NCBI RefSeq assembly: GCF_037975245.1
Contig: NC_092581.1
Coordinates: forward strand, 3,606,001 to 3,670,000
Reading direction: 5' to 3'
Source of the DNA: Apostichopus japonicus
Lineage: Eukaryota; Echinodermata; Holothuroidea; Aspidochirotida; Stichopodidae
Length of the DNA stretch: 64,000 nt
Part shown: piece by piece, positions 37,890 through 50,220 of the stretch
Layout of the letters: each line of letters starts with the position of its first letter
How positions within the stretch are numbered: position 1 is the first letter of the stretch
The notes under the pieces: model-generated
The model's database searches: none
What the model saw: the letters and a program-made list of their open reading frames with translations, nothing else
Told to the model about the DNA's origin: nothing
Program-made: the position numbers and the translations under genes

Positions 37890-40800
37890 TTTATAACTCA
37901 GGTCCATTAATAGCAATAAAAAAGAGAGCTTTTGCTCTTTTGTTGCCAGTAAAATTTCAAGTTCGAATCTATCGCACTTATTCGTAGACACTAATTATTT
38001 AAAGTACTTTGAAAGTATCACTACTCTATTTGAATGATATCTACTGTATTAAAGTATATTAAAGAGGTCTTATGCTTTCCAGATTGAAAGCATCAGGCAG
38101 TTTTGCGGAAATTAGTATTCATTTGTATATATATATTATTACTTTATTCCTTTACATATCCAAGTCTTAAAACATAAACTTAATGTTTTACGGGTTAATA
38201 TAAGTCAGCTCTTGTCGACAGAGCAAATATTAAATTTATTGTTAAAATAAATGCATTCATTAAGTCAGCTAATGTATCATAGACGCAATATTCCTTCATG
38301 TTCTTTTATGAAAATTTACTAAAATGAAGGAAAAAATAGGTTTTTTTAAAAATCATAATTACGGTAACAAATTCATCTATCATTTTACTTGCTATACACG
38401 TCAAGATCATATAACAACTATTCAGTTTATGCAGGTTATAGAGAGATACGGTAATTTACCCTGCTTTAAACTCTCAAGAACTTAATTCCATTTTATAAAT
38501 GAAACACATACAGAACACTGAGTCCATGAGTCATCTGTTGAAAATCATATTTAAATATACCGATATAGAGAAAAAAAAGAATCGATTATACATTTACTCT
38601 TTTGAAAATATAATAATTCTTTGCCAATTTGTTTTAAGCTGTCTTTAAGAACGAGTATACTTTCTATTTGAGTTTGAGTTTATTTGCGTGAAATATATAC
38701 CTCTTGGTGTGAGTGGTATTATATTTAAGAAAGTATTGTATGATAGAATGATCATAATATTGCCCATAAAACGTATTGAGTCGATCAACTGTCAAAAAAA
38801 AAGAAAGTGTTTTTGATCAATTTTAGCCATTTTGAGGACGCTTAATTGTGGCTTTGCTACCGAAGACTTTTAAAAGTTGGAATCGCAAAATGCGTGGAAA
38901 TGCCCCCCCCCCCTCCTTCCCCCCACATCTATATCCATCTTTCGTGGAGATGCAGTATAGACGGGACCATATAGATATGTCGGTTTTCTGTTAGTGCACT
39001 TTAATGTTTGGAACCGTATTTTAATATTATCCTACTTTTATTGATAAGAAAAATTAATGTCCCATTGTTTGGGGTCGTTTGTATTCAGTACTGTACGTTA
39101 TTTCTTGATTGACTTATTTCACGTGGAATATACCTTGAAAGTGGTCTTTATTTAATTCACGATAACTATGAAAACATATAACATATATAAAAACAATAAA
39201 TAAAACATTTGGCGCAAAAATTCAACGCTCCTTAAGCTACTTTAAGACTTACCTCATAACTCATATCTCTCGTTTGTACCGGTTTCAAAAACGGTCCTAC
39301 AAGATCAAACTTCACGATCGGACTGTACAAGCCTATATATAGCCTAATCTTTGCTCCGCTCAGTGATAAACGTTAGCAGCTTTCGGAAAGTGCACTCCAA
39401 ATAGGAGAAATAGTGCACAATACCAACATATTTATATGCCTGTATGAATATAACTTTGCTGTGCGGTATAGGCTATATGAGCCTAACACGATTCCACGTC
39501 CGACCAGTAGTTCATACTAAAACGGAAATAATTCAACCTCGCATTTTGCTAATAACTTCTTGTGTTCAAACGAAAGCTTTACGGAATTAGATAGGAAAAT
39601 AATAATAGTAAGACAGGAGTGAAAAAAAAGTTACGGAAACCTTAGTGTGCCAGAAGTAGGTTTTGAAATTTCATTTATTTTTTAATTTTTAATTTATTTA
39701 TTTATATTATTTTTTTTTATGTATGTCATACTTATGACAGTAAATTTTACAATTCTCAATTTCAAATATAATCAAACTGAACCCTTGCTCTATATCTGTT
39801 CTGGTGTTGACGGATCGTGACTTGTGGTACTTTTGACAAAACCATGTAATATTTACACATAAATTGATACTCCTTGGTGCCAATTAAAGCTTTTTATCTT
39901 TTGACAGGAGTGATGAAGTTCTTTCCACTTCGAATGTTACATTACGTACGTTAAGGCTAGTTTTAGTTTAATTTAATTTAATTTAATTTATTTTTTTCCA
40001 TTTCCTCACAATGTTTATAGATAATAATAAGACGGTGAAGACAATACCATGCAAAGAGAATAATAAGAAATAAATCATATAAAAGAAAAATAATGGAAAT
40101 TACGGAGAGAAAATGGTGGAAGGGCTTGGAAGCCGTAGCTTGTACAAGAAGCCCACCAAAAATAAAGATAACACGTATAAAGGATATGGGCATGATAATA
40201 AAGCCCTTACCAAGAAGACCTATACCACCCCCCCCCCCCCAACCCTAAACTAAACAAAAAGGCATTGTGATCATGTGGGCAAAATAATACAAACTTAAAG
40301 CAACCATTGCCTTGCTTGATGGACACGTACATAGTAAATACCATTTTGGTATTATAGATCATGTTGATAAACCCATACGTCGTCACATTTATACGTTATC
40401 GTTACTATCAATTTACTAGTCCGATTTGTTAAATAGGGCTTGTAAACTTTATAAAATACCAATGATTGTGAGTGAATTAATAACCCGGATTTATCATCTT
40501 TCACAGCTGGAAACCTAAAATAACGGACGAAAAGAAGAAACATAAGAAAAAACGAAAAAATACCGTTCGAAATTCAGGTATTTAAATTGGCTCCTATATC
40601 CACTAAAATGATAAAACGCCTATGCAGCAAAAACCAACATGTTTTGTGTATAAGCCTGTCTTCATGTATATGCCTTGATATTGTCATTTCCGCTACAACG
40701 AACGTTTTTTTTTTTTTGGTGGGGGGGGGGTGGGTGCTTTCCTTTTTTTGTCCGTGCTTCATAAACTAATGAGACCTATACGATAAATAAATGATTAAAT

Positions 40801-42395
40801 TATGGCTGCAGACAGAAATTTGGAAGTGAGGTTGCACGGTCACGCCACGCTTTACTCAGAATATTAAAAATAATGTATACGTCAGAAAGTGTCATTTCAA
40901 ACACCATTTTAATTCAAATGACGTAGCCTAAGTTAATTCTCAGAATTTCCTACATCGTAACACTTTCCAAGGTCATAACGTCCGACGCCAGTTTTAGTTC
41001 TATCAAAGACCAATTAATTATTATTAATGCTAACTTAAATCATTTGGTTTTGGCGTTAGCTCGTATATAAGTTTCAAGAATTTCACCATACCCTGCACCG
41101 CATATTAATCACATTAACGTTGCTGAAACCTTAACAGTCTGAAAACTATTGCTTAAAATACTACATTTTTAAACAACAATCTTCATAAATTAGGAAGCAA
41201 TAAGTACTCCACGTTAAATGTTAAAAAAAAGGTTCTAACTAGTAATGATATACATAATAAAATAATAAAAAAAAAAAAAAACGTCCCAACTGTATATAAA
41301 TTGTTTCTTCATGATTTGAATGATACTTGTCTATTGTCATGCTAATGACCTTTATTATTATCATTAAGGGGATGTTCGTATCAAACAGAGTATAAAACTG
41401 TATCAAACTCAATGCATAGATTGATAGTGACGTCACGTTACATGGCGCAATCGTTTATCGATGAAATATGATGTTGAGAATGTGGCATCCAAAAATGGTT
41501 TTACTATACGTGTCCATCCTGCAAGCCAAATGTTGTATATTGTTGTGTATTTTTGTACATATTCTAGACTGTCTTTTTGCAGAGACGTATATTATACACT
41601 ATTCGACGCGACGGGCGTTGCTGCACGCATGCGTAAAGTGACGTCTAACCGTTCAGCATTCGTCCCGAACAATGTTTGCAAATAACTATAGCAAATCGTG
41701 ACAGTTTTGTCATGCATGTATCATCCTCTTATTTCGGGTCGGAGTTTGAAGGATATCCATACTCACTTATACTCTGCCATACTACTACAATGAAAGTGAA
41801 CTTGCCGCTGTACAACCATGAATATTCTGGACTTTATGGTACGTCTTCTTTTGGTCGGGTATAGAGGTGGAGTGGAAAGTTGTTTAAATTTTGTTTATAT
41901 ATTTTTTTTTGGGACAAAATTCATAGTATTTTGCGTTTAATATTTAAGTTTGTATACATTGTCATATACTTCTATAGAGTACAAACGGACTTGTACTGTG
42001 AGTATCAATATAATACAGGACGATATGGAAAAGGTCTTCTCGTGGCGTTCAAATACGTAAATTTATGAATATTCATGATTTTATATAAGGTCCACCAAAA
42101 TTATCCACGTCGCCGCTATAGCAAATACCCATAGGAAAATGTTCTAGTGTGTGTGAAGGATATATCATGCTAATGAAATACATTCCTTCGTTTATGGAAA
42201 TTGCATTTTCAGACAGCTATTCGTTTACAATTAATTTCAGCATGAATTATGAAACAATTAAGGTGCAACCAAGTCGGTTTCAATTTTCTGATATGCCCAC
42301 AATGCACTACATCATGTGTCATATGGACATATTTGCAAATGGAAGTCAAAAAGTTAAAAAAAATAGTGTCTAATTTCATGACGCGTTCTTCACAT
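37881..42395. other. Intergenic DNA, no gene recognised
   Basis: Very AT-rich, with homopolymer runs (C at 38906, 40229; G at 40722) and an (AATTT)n stretch at 39967-39990. Small open frames lack any recognisable domain. Confidence 0.6.
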
Positions 42396-42396
42396 C

Positions 42397-42436
<40 letters not shown>

Positions 42437-42442
42437 GTGGAG

Positions 42443-42583
42443 AGAGTAGGTTGGCGTCTATCTTGGCGCAGAGTGCTCTATGTCCATTGGACAGAGCGGA
42501 ATATATAGAGTTGTCTGACGATCGCTATAACGCGTGAAACTCCGAGTTACAACTACTAGTGTTCCACTAGTCTCATCTAGTAT

Positions 42584-42595
<12 letters not shown>
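42443..42595 (+). mobile_element. Element fragment carrying a hammerhead-like motif (copy 1)
   Basis: A 58-bp segment at 42443-42500 (contains cgtctatcttggcgcagagt) is followed by the motif 42509-42554 and the hairpin-forming tail actagtgttccactagt. Both parts recur at 50979-51117, but there the 58-bp segment is inverted and on the other side of the motif. (TA)n arrays lie on both sides (42396-42420 and 42590-42655). It may be a remnant of a Penelope-like element or retrozyme; no protein region is present. Confidence 0.6.
42509..42554 (+). ncRNA. Hammerhead ribozyme-like motif, copy 1
   Basis: Stem I is AGTTGT (42509-42514) pairing with ACAACT (42549-42554). The core is CTGACGA (42515-42521), fitting CUGANGA. 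Stem II has three pairs, CGC/GCG, within TCGCTATAACGCGT. GAAA is at 42536-42539, stem III is ACTC/GAGT with one loop base, and the cleavage-position base is T548. One flaw is a U-U apposition at the base of stem II, where most active hammerheads have G-C. Core and stems fit the minimal type reported in Penelope-like elements, but activity is unproven. Confidence 0.5.

Positions 42596-42655
<60 letters not shown>
42590..42655. repeat. (TA)n microsatellite
   Basis: A pure TA array directly after the hammerhead-like fragment. Confidence 0.97.
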
Positions 42656-42657
<2 letters not shown>

Positions 42658-43349
42658 TTCTGAACCGGTTAGGCTAACTAGCCTACCATGACAGACATGT
42701 AGATGCTGATTCAGAGTAACGGTCAATTATTTTTTGTCACGTTAGTATCGTTGAACAGAAAAAGTTCTTTGAGAGGTCAAGAATACAAACGAGGCCTGTG
42801 TTAAAGATGACGTCTCATCAATTAAATAATCTTATAGTTTGTGCAGTGGTTCAATATACTTTCTTCTTTTCTTGTTGTTGTAACAAATGCACCTAGAAAT
42901 TTTCACATAATTTTGACAATGACATAATTAAAAAAAAACACTCATGTCCTTACTGAAGTACATCAAGATTAAGAATATATAAGAATAGAACAAAAAAATA
43001 CAATTAAAAGAAGAAAACCTTGACATCGATAACACTTTTCTCCATTAACAATGCCAAAACTGTTATAGTAACATCAGAAGGTAACAAAAAATCAAGAAAT
43101 ACACACATCTGAATATGTTTTAATAATCCAAACAATATTCTATTGCAATGGTTCATGATTAAGAGATGATTTACCACCAAAATGCATGGAAATTGATTTT
43201 CGGTGTAATCAAACGCTCTAGTGAACACTTTTTGGATTCATTATCCAAAATATTCGGAAAAACTAGCATTTTATAAAGATATAACCAAATGTACGAACCA
43301 GTCATATAACCCCAGAAATGACCAAATTTAACTATACGCGAGTCGTCAG
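42656..43349. other. Non-coding spacer
   Basis: AT-rich with no supported gene. A minus-strand open frame at 43004-43228 has a short local resemblance to TM6 of the GPCR at 34.8 kb; see the rejected list. Confidence 0.5.
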
Positions 43350-43367
43350 CACACACACACACACACC

Positions 43368-43409
<42 letters not shown>

Positions 43410-43520
43410 TATATATATATATATATAGATATATATATAGATATATATATAGATATATATATAGATATATATATATAATATATATATATATGTAGATATA
43501 TATATATATAGATATATATT
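43350..43520. repeat. (CA)n and (TA)n/(GATATA)n compound microsatellite
   Basis: A CA run at 43350-43378 passes into TA with regular GATATA interruptions up to 43520. Confidence 0.95.
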
Positions 43521-44221
43521 AAAGAAGATCCAAGTGTCCCCATATATAAAATGTATTGTGAATGTTAATCCTAAGCGAAAGGAACAGACAAAGATTACCA
43601 AAATGAATTAAATATTTCTCTAGTAATGACTAACTTATATATGTACATTAATATAATGCAAAATACATATTTAACAGTAATGAATATATAGTTGGGCGGC
43701 GGTTCCTGCTCCTCGTCACATTTTGTGGAAAACCTGAAAAGTTCCTCTTTTCCATGGGACTTGCGATTTGTTTATACTATACAAATTAAAACTGTATAAT
43801 AAAAACCTGACTACTACAATACTGTAATTTGAGGTTTAACCAGGATCATACAAAAATATCTCTTGTTTGCAAAACGATCGTGTTGTACATATACTATGAA
43901 TTTTAACTGTTTATTTCTTACCCAGTTCCTTGAAGCTGCTTCATTTATTAATTTTAATTCTTCTTCACAACCAGCATAAGCTTCCTCTATACAGAACGGG
44001 GGTAGTTGTACTTTTAGTTGTAAATGCATATATATAAGTGTGTCGTTTGGCTGACTTTGGTACTCTTTTATCTTAAGGGAATATTCGTCCGCTTCTTTAC
44101 ATGTCAGTGTACTTTCCTTATTTCTTTTAGCTGGTTTTTTGTTGGTCTAGTCTGTCTTAGGTAAAATTGTGTGTACCTATTTTCAGCCATTGAAGGTTTT
44201 TTTTCGTAACTTGACTCACTT

Positions 44222-44231
44222 CAAAACAACA

Positions 44232-44266
<35 letters not shown>

Positions 44267-44313
44267 TTATTTATATATATTTATATATATATATTTATTT
44301 ATATATATATATT

Positions 44314-44389
<76 letters not shown>

Positions 44390-44403
44390 ATATATATACA
44401 TAC

Positions 44404-44479
<76 letters not shown>

Positions 44480-44488
44480 ATATATATA
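44222..44488. repeat. (CAA)n and long (TA)n microsatellite
   Basis: CAA repeats (44222-44241) lead into about 245 bp of TA with TTTATA and ATACAT interruptions. It is the target in which the hAT-like element 44489-45325 sits. Confidence 0.96.
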
Positions 44489-45325
44489 CATGGGCGGCGA
44501 TCCGTACTTCCGAGTGGGGGATATGACCTTGTTGACTATCTAAGCGTAGCGTGGGTTGGCGCGAAGCGTAGAAGAAAATTTTGGGATTTACAAACCCTCT
44601 AGATGGCCGGAAACGGCACTTCCCGAGGTTTCCAAGCGGCATATACCCAACTTTAAAATAGGGATATCATGTCCGAAATATCTCATAATCAGGATCCAAA
44701 ATACTTTTTTTTTAATTTCGGGTGTTATTTTGGGAAAATTGCCCAAATCAATCTTGTTTCAGGCGCTACGTTAGAATGTTGGAGAGCTCTTTTATATTAT
44801 TCGATGAAGAAAATGGCCTCATGCAGGCTATTATAGGCCTATAAACATGCAATACACAATTACACATAGTTACATTCCTAGGTACCGATTGCTAGGGCAT
44901 CCAGGTGAAACGTGTATTAAGCATTACCCTGATAAAATGAGATTCTCAGCTGTTCGAGGGAACATGTACGTGTGTAGGCCTACTATAGGGCCTATATGAA
45001 TACTATGAGGGTGCATATATGTACTATATCAATACCGTGGGCGCAATAATACATTTTGTTGTTATAGGGCCAATGAAGCCTACAGTCAACTATTCTTGCT
45101 TTATAAAGACGGTATATTTGAAGAAGAACGCACTGCGTTTATGGTAGGCGAGAAATGAAGCTAAAAAAGATCCGTACATTCACGATGATGCATAAATGTA
45201 GGCATGAAAAAATTCTTATCCCTGGCATTTGGTGGGGGGATATGGTGTATTACATCCCCTCCACCCATTTTCATGGGGGGATATATCCCCCCTTCCCCCC
45301 CCCCCCCCCAGGATCGCCGCCCATG
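44489..45325. mobile_element. hAT-like non-autonomous DNA transposon, family 2
   Basis: Terminal inverted repeats are CATGGGCGGCGATCC (44489-44503) and its complement ending at 45325. It is 837 bp and flanked by TATATATA on both sides, consistent with an 8-bp target duplication although inside a TA array this cannot be proven. Interior landmarks (gatggccggaaacggc, cttcccgagg) are shared with the 46695 element. No transposase frame is present. Confidence 0.8.
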
Positions 45326-46480
45326 TATATATATATATATATTCTTGTTTTCTTTTTACCATACAAGATAAATAAATCGGATGGTAATGTCGTATTAGCA
45401 ACTCTGATGTACAACTTATTATGGTCCATAATCCCTCACAAATACAGGCCAGAATTAAAGAATAGTTGGTTTTCAAAATTTTGTCTTGAGCTGATGACAA
45501 CTAACCGTAATAATTTATTTACCGATGCTGCTCTTTATGAGAACTTCATCAGAACCTGTATGAATAATACAGATACCATTTCATTATCCTTTTTTTTTAG
45601 GGGGTAGAAATATTTCATTATCATCTTATTTTGGAGGTGAATAAATCCATCAGACAGAATACGGCATTGAGGGAAATGCATTGTTTACCAAAGTTTGATT
45701 GTTGCGTGATAAAAACAGTCTGCTGGAACACAGCATGCTATGTTGTCCTTATAATCTTTATCGGTAGAATGTATTCAATAATTTAAAATTGCCAATGAGT
45801 GTTTCTGTCAGTATTTTCAGCTGATTGTGTCAAGAAACTACAAATGAACAAATCTCGAAGACAGCAAGAAGTAATTCAATCAATTTCACCAGAGCACGTA
45901 TATAGATTAACTTCCTCCTCTTTCATATGCCAAAATCAAATTACATCTGAATTATCCTGATTAAGTTGGTTGTGTATTGCCATGATGGTTAAGTCTCCCT
46001 TGGTTACACAGATAGTGCTTACATATATGTTATACTATATATATCGTGAGAGCAGATCCCGAACTCGCCCCCCCCCCCCTACAATAGTCTGCTACTGTCT
46101 ACTTTACTCAACGAAAGACTAAAATTTACATCACTATACACAGTGGTGTCGAGAGCCAAGACTTGACTGCAAAAAATTATTACGTCACCGAGTACCCTTT
46201 TGGAAGTATTAACTTTAATTATATCTTGAAAAACGAGAATACATATATTCTTATTTATCCCATATTTACCAGGGATTACTTAGTGAACACGGGTCCCTGG
46301 GCTTAAACCCCTATCCATCATAACCACCCCCTCCCCTAGTCAGGTCTGTTGTCACACTTGATCAACCAATTGTTGCTATCATTCACGTTACATACTGTAC
46401 ACACAAGACGCTATCTGGTTGAACCATACTGTTAGCGCTCACAAATAGTTCAATGCACTACAGTTGTATGCAGTATATAT

Positions 46481-46482
<2 letters not shown>
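45326..46482. other. Non-coding spacer
   Basis: Contains a short (TA)n at 45326-45342 and a C-tract near 46070. An open frame continuing to 45607 has no recognisable domain. Confidence 0.5.

Positions 46483-46540
<58 letters not shown>
46483..46540. repeat. (TA)n microsatellite at SINE tail
   Basis: It directly precedes (on the minus strand, follows) SINE B copy 2. Confidence 0.95.
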
Positions 46541-46544
<4 letters not shown>

Positions 46545-47428
46545 TCCCCCTGCAAGCAGGAACTCGCGAAGAAGCCTCATTGGCTTATCAAAGCCGCAAG
46601 CTGACCAAAGTCTGTCTCTTACATTCATATTTTAACGTCCATGATTATGAATTGTTAATTGTCAACAACTCTGTAAATGGACGACATACATTAACAAGGG
46701 CGGCGGAAGCACTTTAAATCTGGGGGGGGGGGGGCACCGACATCAAAGGGCACTTTGCAGAAATTCGATTAGACTGATGCAGCCTTATATTTAGTACCCT
46801 TTATAACTCTTATTGTATTATCTTATTTGCGTATACACATCACTCCATCAACGCCCCCCCCCCCTCAAGGAAAATATGCATACTAGCACTGCAACAATAT
46901 CCAATGTGCAAATTGGGAAACAAGGAACAAGTTTTCTTTTGAGACCAAATGAGGTGAAATCATGCTAGTTGCTAAGGTAGGAATCTTCCGAATTAGAGTT
47001 TATTTCTTATTAATATCTTAACAATTTTTTCCATTCGAAATAGCTTTGAGTTTGACCCACAGAAATTCATAAAGGTCAGGGGCGTAGCCAGGATTTGCAA
47101 AGTTGTATGCTCGACTATCTGAGCGAAGCGCCACCATCGGTTGGCGCGGAGCGTACAAGAAAATGTTTGGTTTTACAAACCCCTCAGATGGCCGGAAACG
47201 GCCCTTCCCGAGTGTTCATTCTGGTTCCCTGGCCTCTTTCTAACTTGAGACACCTCAATTTTTATGTAAAAAAGGGCACATTTTGAACCTGAGGAAAAGT
47301 GGGGGGGGGGGGGCACGTGCCCCCTGTGCCCCCCCGGTTCCGCCGCCCTTGTACATTAATCTGGGAGTGACTCGAACCGGGGACCTTATGATTGAAAGGC
47401 ACCGGCGTTAACAACTGAGCTAACACTC
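46541..47428 (-). mobile_element. tRNA-derived SINE family B (copy 2), split by a hAT-like insertion
   Basis: The two parts 46541-46694 and 47352-47428 together match copy 1 at 10599-10824. The joint reads ...cgacatacattaatctggg in copy 1, while here tacattaa is present on both sides of the inserted element. The tRNA-like head (minus strand, TTAGCTCAGTTG) is at the right end. Confidence 0.93.
46695..47351. mobile_element. hAT-like non-autonomous DNA transposon, family 1 (copy A)
   Basis: Both ends are CAAGGGCGGCGGAA in inverted orientation (14 bp), and the flanks are the perfect 8-bp duplication TACATTAA (46687-46694, 47352-47359). Length 657 bp with no transposase. hAT elements characteristically make 8-bp duplications and begin with CA. 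Inside, at 47077, is a second hAT-type end-like motif caggggcgtagccagg, so this copy may itself be composite. Confidence 0.92.
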
Positions 47429-47459
47429 AGTATATAGTGACAAACTAATGAATCTTGAG

Positions 47460-48232
47460 CAAGGGCGGCGGAACCGGGGGGCACAGGGGGCACGTGCCCC
47501 CCCACTTTTCCTCAGATTAAAAATGTGCCCTTTTTCTACATAAACATTTCGAAATAAAAAAAGAGTTTACAAAGCGAAACCCACGTCGAATGAAATATTT
47601 CGGGAAGTTTTAAATGTTTACTACCACAGGCGTAGGAGCCCAATTTGATTTGGGGGGGGGGGGGGGGCTGTAACGACTTGCCCGAAAAATATTACCAAAA
47701 TTTTTCGCGCGCTACGCGCGCGTTCAACATCTTAATGTGCATATCATATAGGCATGCGTTGGTTAATACATCGCATGCCAATAACATGCAATCATTTGCC
47801 GTGTTATAACCCTTCCAAATTGGATATACTTATTGGGAAAGTCGTTACAATAATAATCATCATAATAATATCAGTTTAACCATTGAAAAACATATAGAAA
47901 ATTATTTTCTTTCAGTATTTTCAAATATTTCATTTGCTTTCATGCATGTATCGATCGCGTGTGCAGGGACTTGGACTTTATAATGATTTCACCTCATTTT
48001 GTCTTTTTCCTTGTTTCCCAAGTTGCACATTAGATACTGCAGTGCTAGTATGCATTGTTTCCTTGAGGGGGGGGGGTGGCGTTGATGGAGTGATGTGTAT
48101 ACGCAAATAAGATAATACAATAAGAGTTATAAAGGGTACTAAATATCAGGCTGCATCAGTCCAATCGAATTTCTGCAAAGTGCCCTTCGACGTTGGTGCC
48201 CCCCCAGATTAAAAGTGCTTCCGCCGCCCTTG
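47460..48232. mobile_element. hAT-like non-autonomous DNA transposon, family 1 (copy B, inverted)
   Basis: The same CAAGGGCGGCGGAA ends are flanked by a perfect 8-bp duplication ATCTTGAG (47452-47459, 48233-48240). Length 773 bp. Its right end matches the left end of copy A, so the two lie in opposite orientations 108 bp apart. A palindromic gcgcgctacgcgcgcg lies near 47706, after an insertion-like caggcgtaggagccc and G-tract. Confidence 0.93.
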
Positions 48233-48628
48233 ATCTTGAGTATAGGAGAGTAAAGGAAGGGGATAATGGTGCATGGTGGTTGGTAAATCTAGGTTGTAAT
48301 ATTTTAATTTCCAAAACACATTTGTCCGTCAGTTTGGTCAACTGCTCGTATTATGATACTATAAATTCCTATGACAAAATAAGTTGATTTCCTTTCACAT
48401 CATCGCGAAAGGCTGCAAAAAGAGAATTATGTGAGAGTAAATTGTCCCACTTGTCCGACCTGCATGGTGTTCGACAGCCATATGCAGTATTTTGGAGAAA
48501 AAAAAAGTTTGCACCCCTTTTCTGGAAACTAGAGCAATACGAAACATAAGTTTATTACTTATCAGACATAAATTACCGTAGGATGTAGGTTATCAGAATG
48601 TATATACTTGGTCATGTGACGTAGACAT
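48233..48628. other. Non-coding spacer
   Basis: No gene or repeat recognised. Confidence 0.5.
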
Positions 48629-49100
48629 ATATGAACTATATGGACTATATGACTATATGGACAGTATGGACAGTATGGACTGGATGGACTAGATGGACTA
48701 TATGAACCATATGGACTATATGGAGTACATGACCTATATGGAATATATGGACTATATGGACTATATGGTCTATGAACTATATGGACTATATGGACTATAT
48801 GACTATATGGACAGTATGGACAGTATGGACTGGATGGACTAGATGGACTATATGAACCATATGGACTATATGGAGTACATGACCTATATGGAATATATGG
48901 ACTATATGGACTATATGGTCTATGAACTATATGGACTATATGAACTGTATGGACTATATGACTATATGGACAGTATGGACTATATGTACTACATGGTCTT
49001 TGAACTATATGGACTATATGGACTATATGACTATATGGACAGTATGGACTTTATGGACTATATGGACTACATGACCTATATGGAATATATGGACTATTAT
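48629..49100. repeat. Minisatellite of tatatggac-type units with a 150-bp higher-order repeat
   Basis: 9-bp units (ctatatgga and variants agtatgga, ctggatgga) make up the array. A longer block starting near 48649 recurs at 48799 with the same order of variants, so the higher-order period is 150 bp, and further partial copies follow. Since 9 and 150 are divisible by 3, one frame stays open as Asp-Tyr-Met repeats. Confidence 0.93.
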
Positions 49101-49715
49101 GGAGTATTATACAAAATAAAACTTGTCTGCCAATGGAGAATTTATTACTTTATGACGAGATGCCATTTATGCCCTTCCGTATCTATATATCGTGATGAAA
49201 GTAAAGTGGCTTTTTCTTATTTCACCATACGACCATAAAATGCACTTTCACAAAAATATCCATCTTGTGTGTGTGAGTCTGTGTGTAAGTGTGCGTCTGT
49301 ATGTTTGTGTGTAAAGAGAGGGAGTACTTCTATTTCATTAGTGTTGGTTGTTAAGTGTGATGCTTTTATGATGGTGGGGTGGTGGTGATGATGCCTACTT
49401 CCCACTTTACACTCAAATGGATGCTTAAACTGATTACTAACACAAAGGACTAATAAGGTAGTCTTAAGTGCATTTCCCTTTTTCTAAGGACTGTGCTTCC
49501 AATGTGTATTGATTTTTAAGTTCACTCTTCTATGTTTGTAAGTTCACTGTACTGTTTTTTTCTTCTATTTTCACTTCACCTCTTGCGCTGAAGAAGGACA
49601 AAGGCGTGTCTGAAATATATATGCTCTTTGAAAAATCTCGGTGTTGTACATCCCTTTTTCGTATATTTACATATACATATATGTTAATACTAGATGAGAC
49701 TAGTGGAACACTAGT

Positions 49716-49761
49716 AGTTGTTACTCGGAGTTTCACGCGTTATAGCGATCTTCAGACAACT
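49716..49761 (-). ncRNA. Hammerhead ribozyme-like motif, copy 2
   Basis: On the minus strand it is base-for-base the same as the 50979 copy: stem I AGTTGT/ACAACT, core CTGAAGA, stem II CGC/GCG, GAAA, stem III ACTC/GAGT. It sits at the outer part of the left palindrome arm. The same U-U caveat at stem II applies. Confidence 0.5.
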
Positions 49762-50220
49762 GGTAGCTTCAAGTTATGCTCCATGAATATATCGGATCCT
49801 CGTCGGGATTACCGGGGATTATGCGGTTGTTGGTGTATTGTTCTGCCGGTGTATTCTCTTTTGCGTCCGTTCTGTTGGTGGGGTTTTTTGCCTTCCTTCG
49901 GTGCTCGCTCCTTAGGTGTGTGTGGTTCTCTTGACGGTGTTTGGTGGTTGGACTGGAGTTGTTTATGTAGAACTTGTTTTCGTGGCGACACTTCGATATG
50001 AGCTCTGGGCGTTTGTTCAGGAGGGTCCGTTTGTCTGCGTTGATAATGACGCAAAAGAGAATACACCAACAGCCGAACACCGAAGAAAGTCTTACAAACC
50101 CACCAACAGAACGGACGCAAAAGAGAATACACCGGCAGAACAATACACCAACAACCGCATAATCCCCGGTAATCCCGACGAGGATCCTATATATTCATGG
50201 AGCATAACTTGAAGCTACCA

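Noticed and set aside
43004-43228. Possible third GPCR fragment (ITVLALL on the minus strand, near match to TM6 of the 34.8 kb receptor)
   Set aside because: The resemblance covers about 17 bases only and neighbouring TM5 and TM7 sequence does not match.
45155-45607. 150-residue open frame spanning the end of a hAT-like element
   Set aside because: The first third is the element's terminal repeat and a TA run; the rest has no recognisable domain.
48843-49238. 131-residue Asp-Tyr-Met protein
   Set aside because: Explained by a 9-bp minisatellite; no coding evidence.
49606-50212. Several overlapping 95-131 residue frames on both strands
   Set aside because: They read the two arms of an inverted repeat and mirror each other; none has a known domain.
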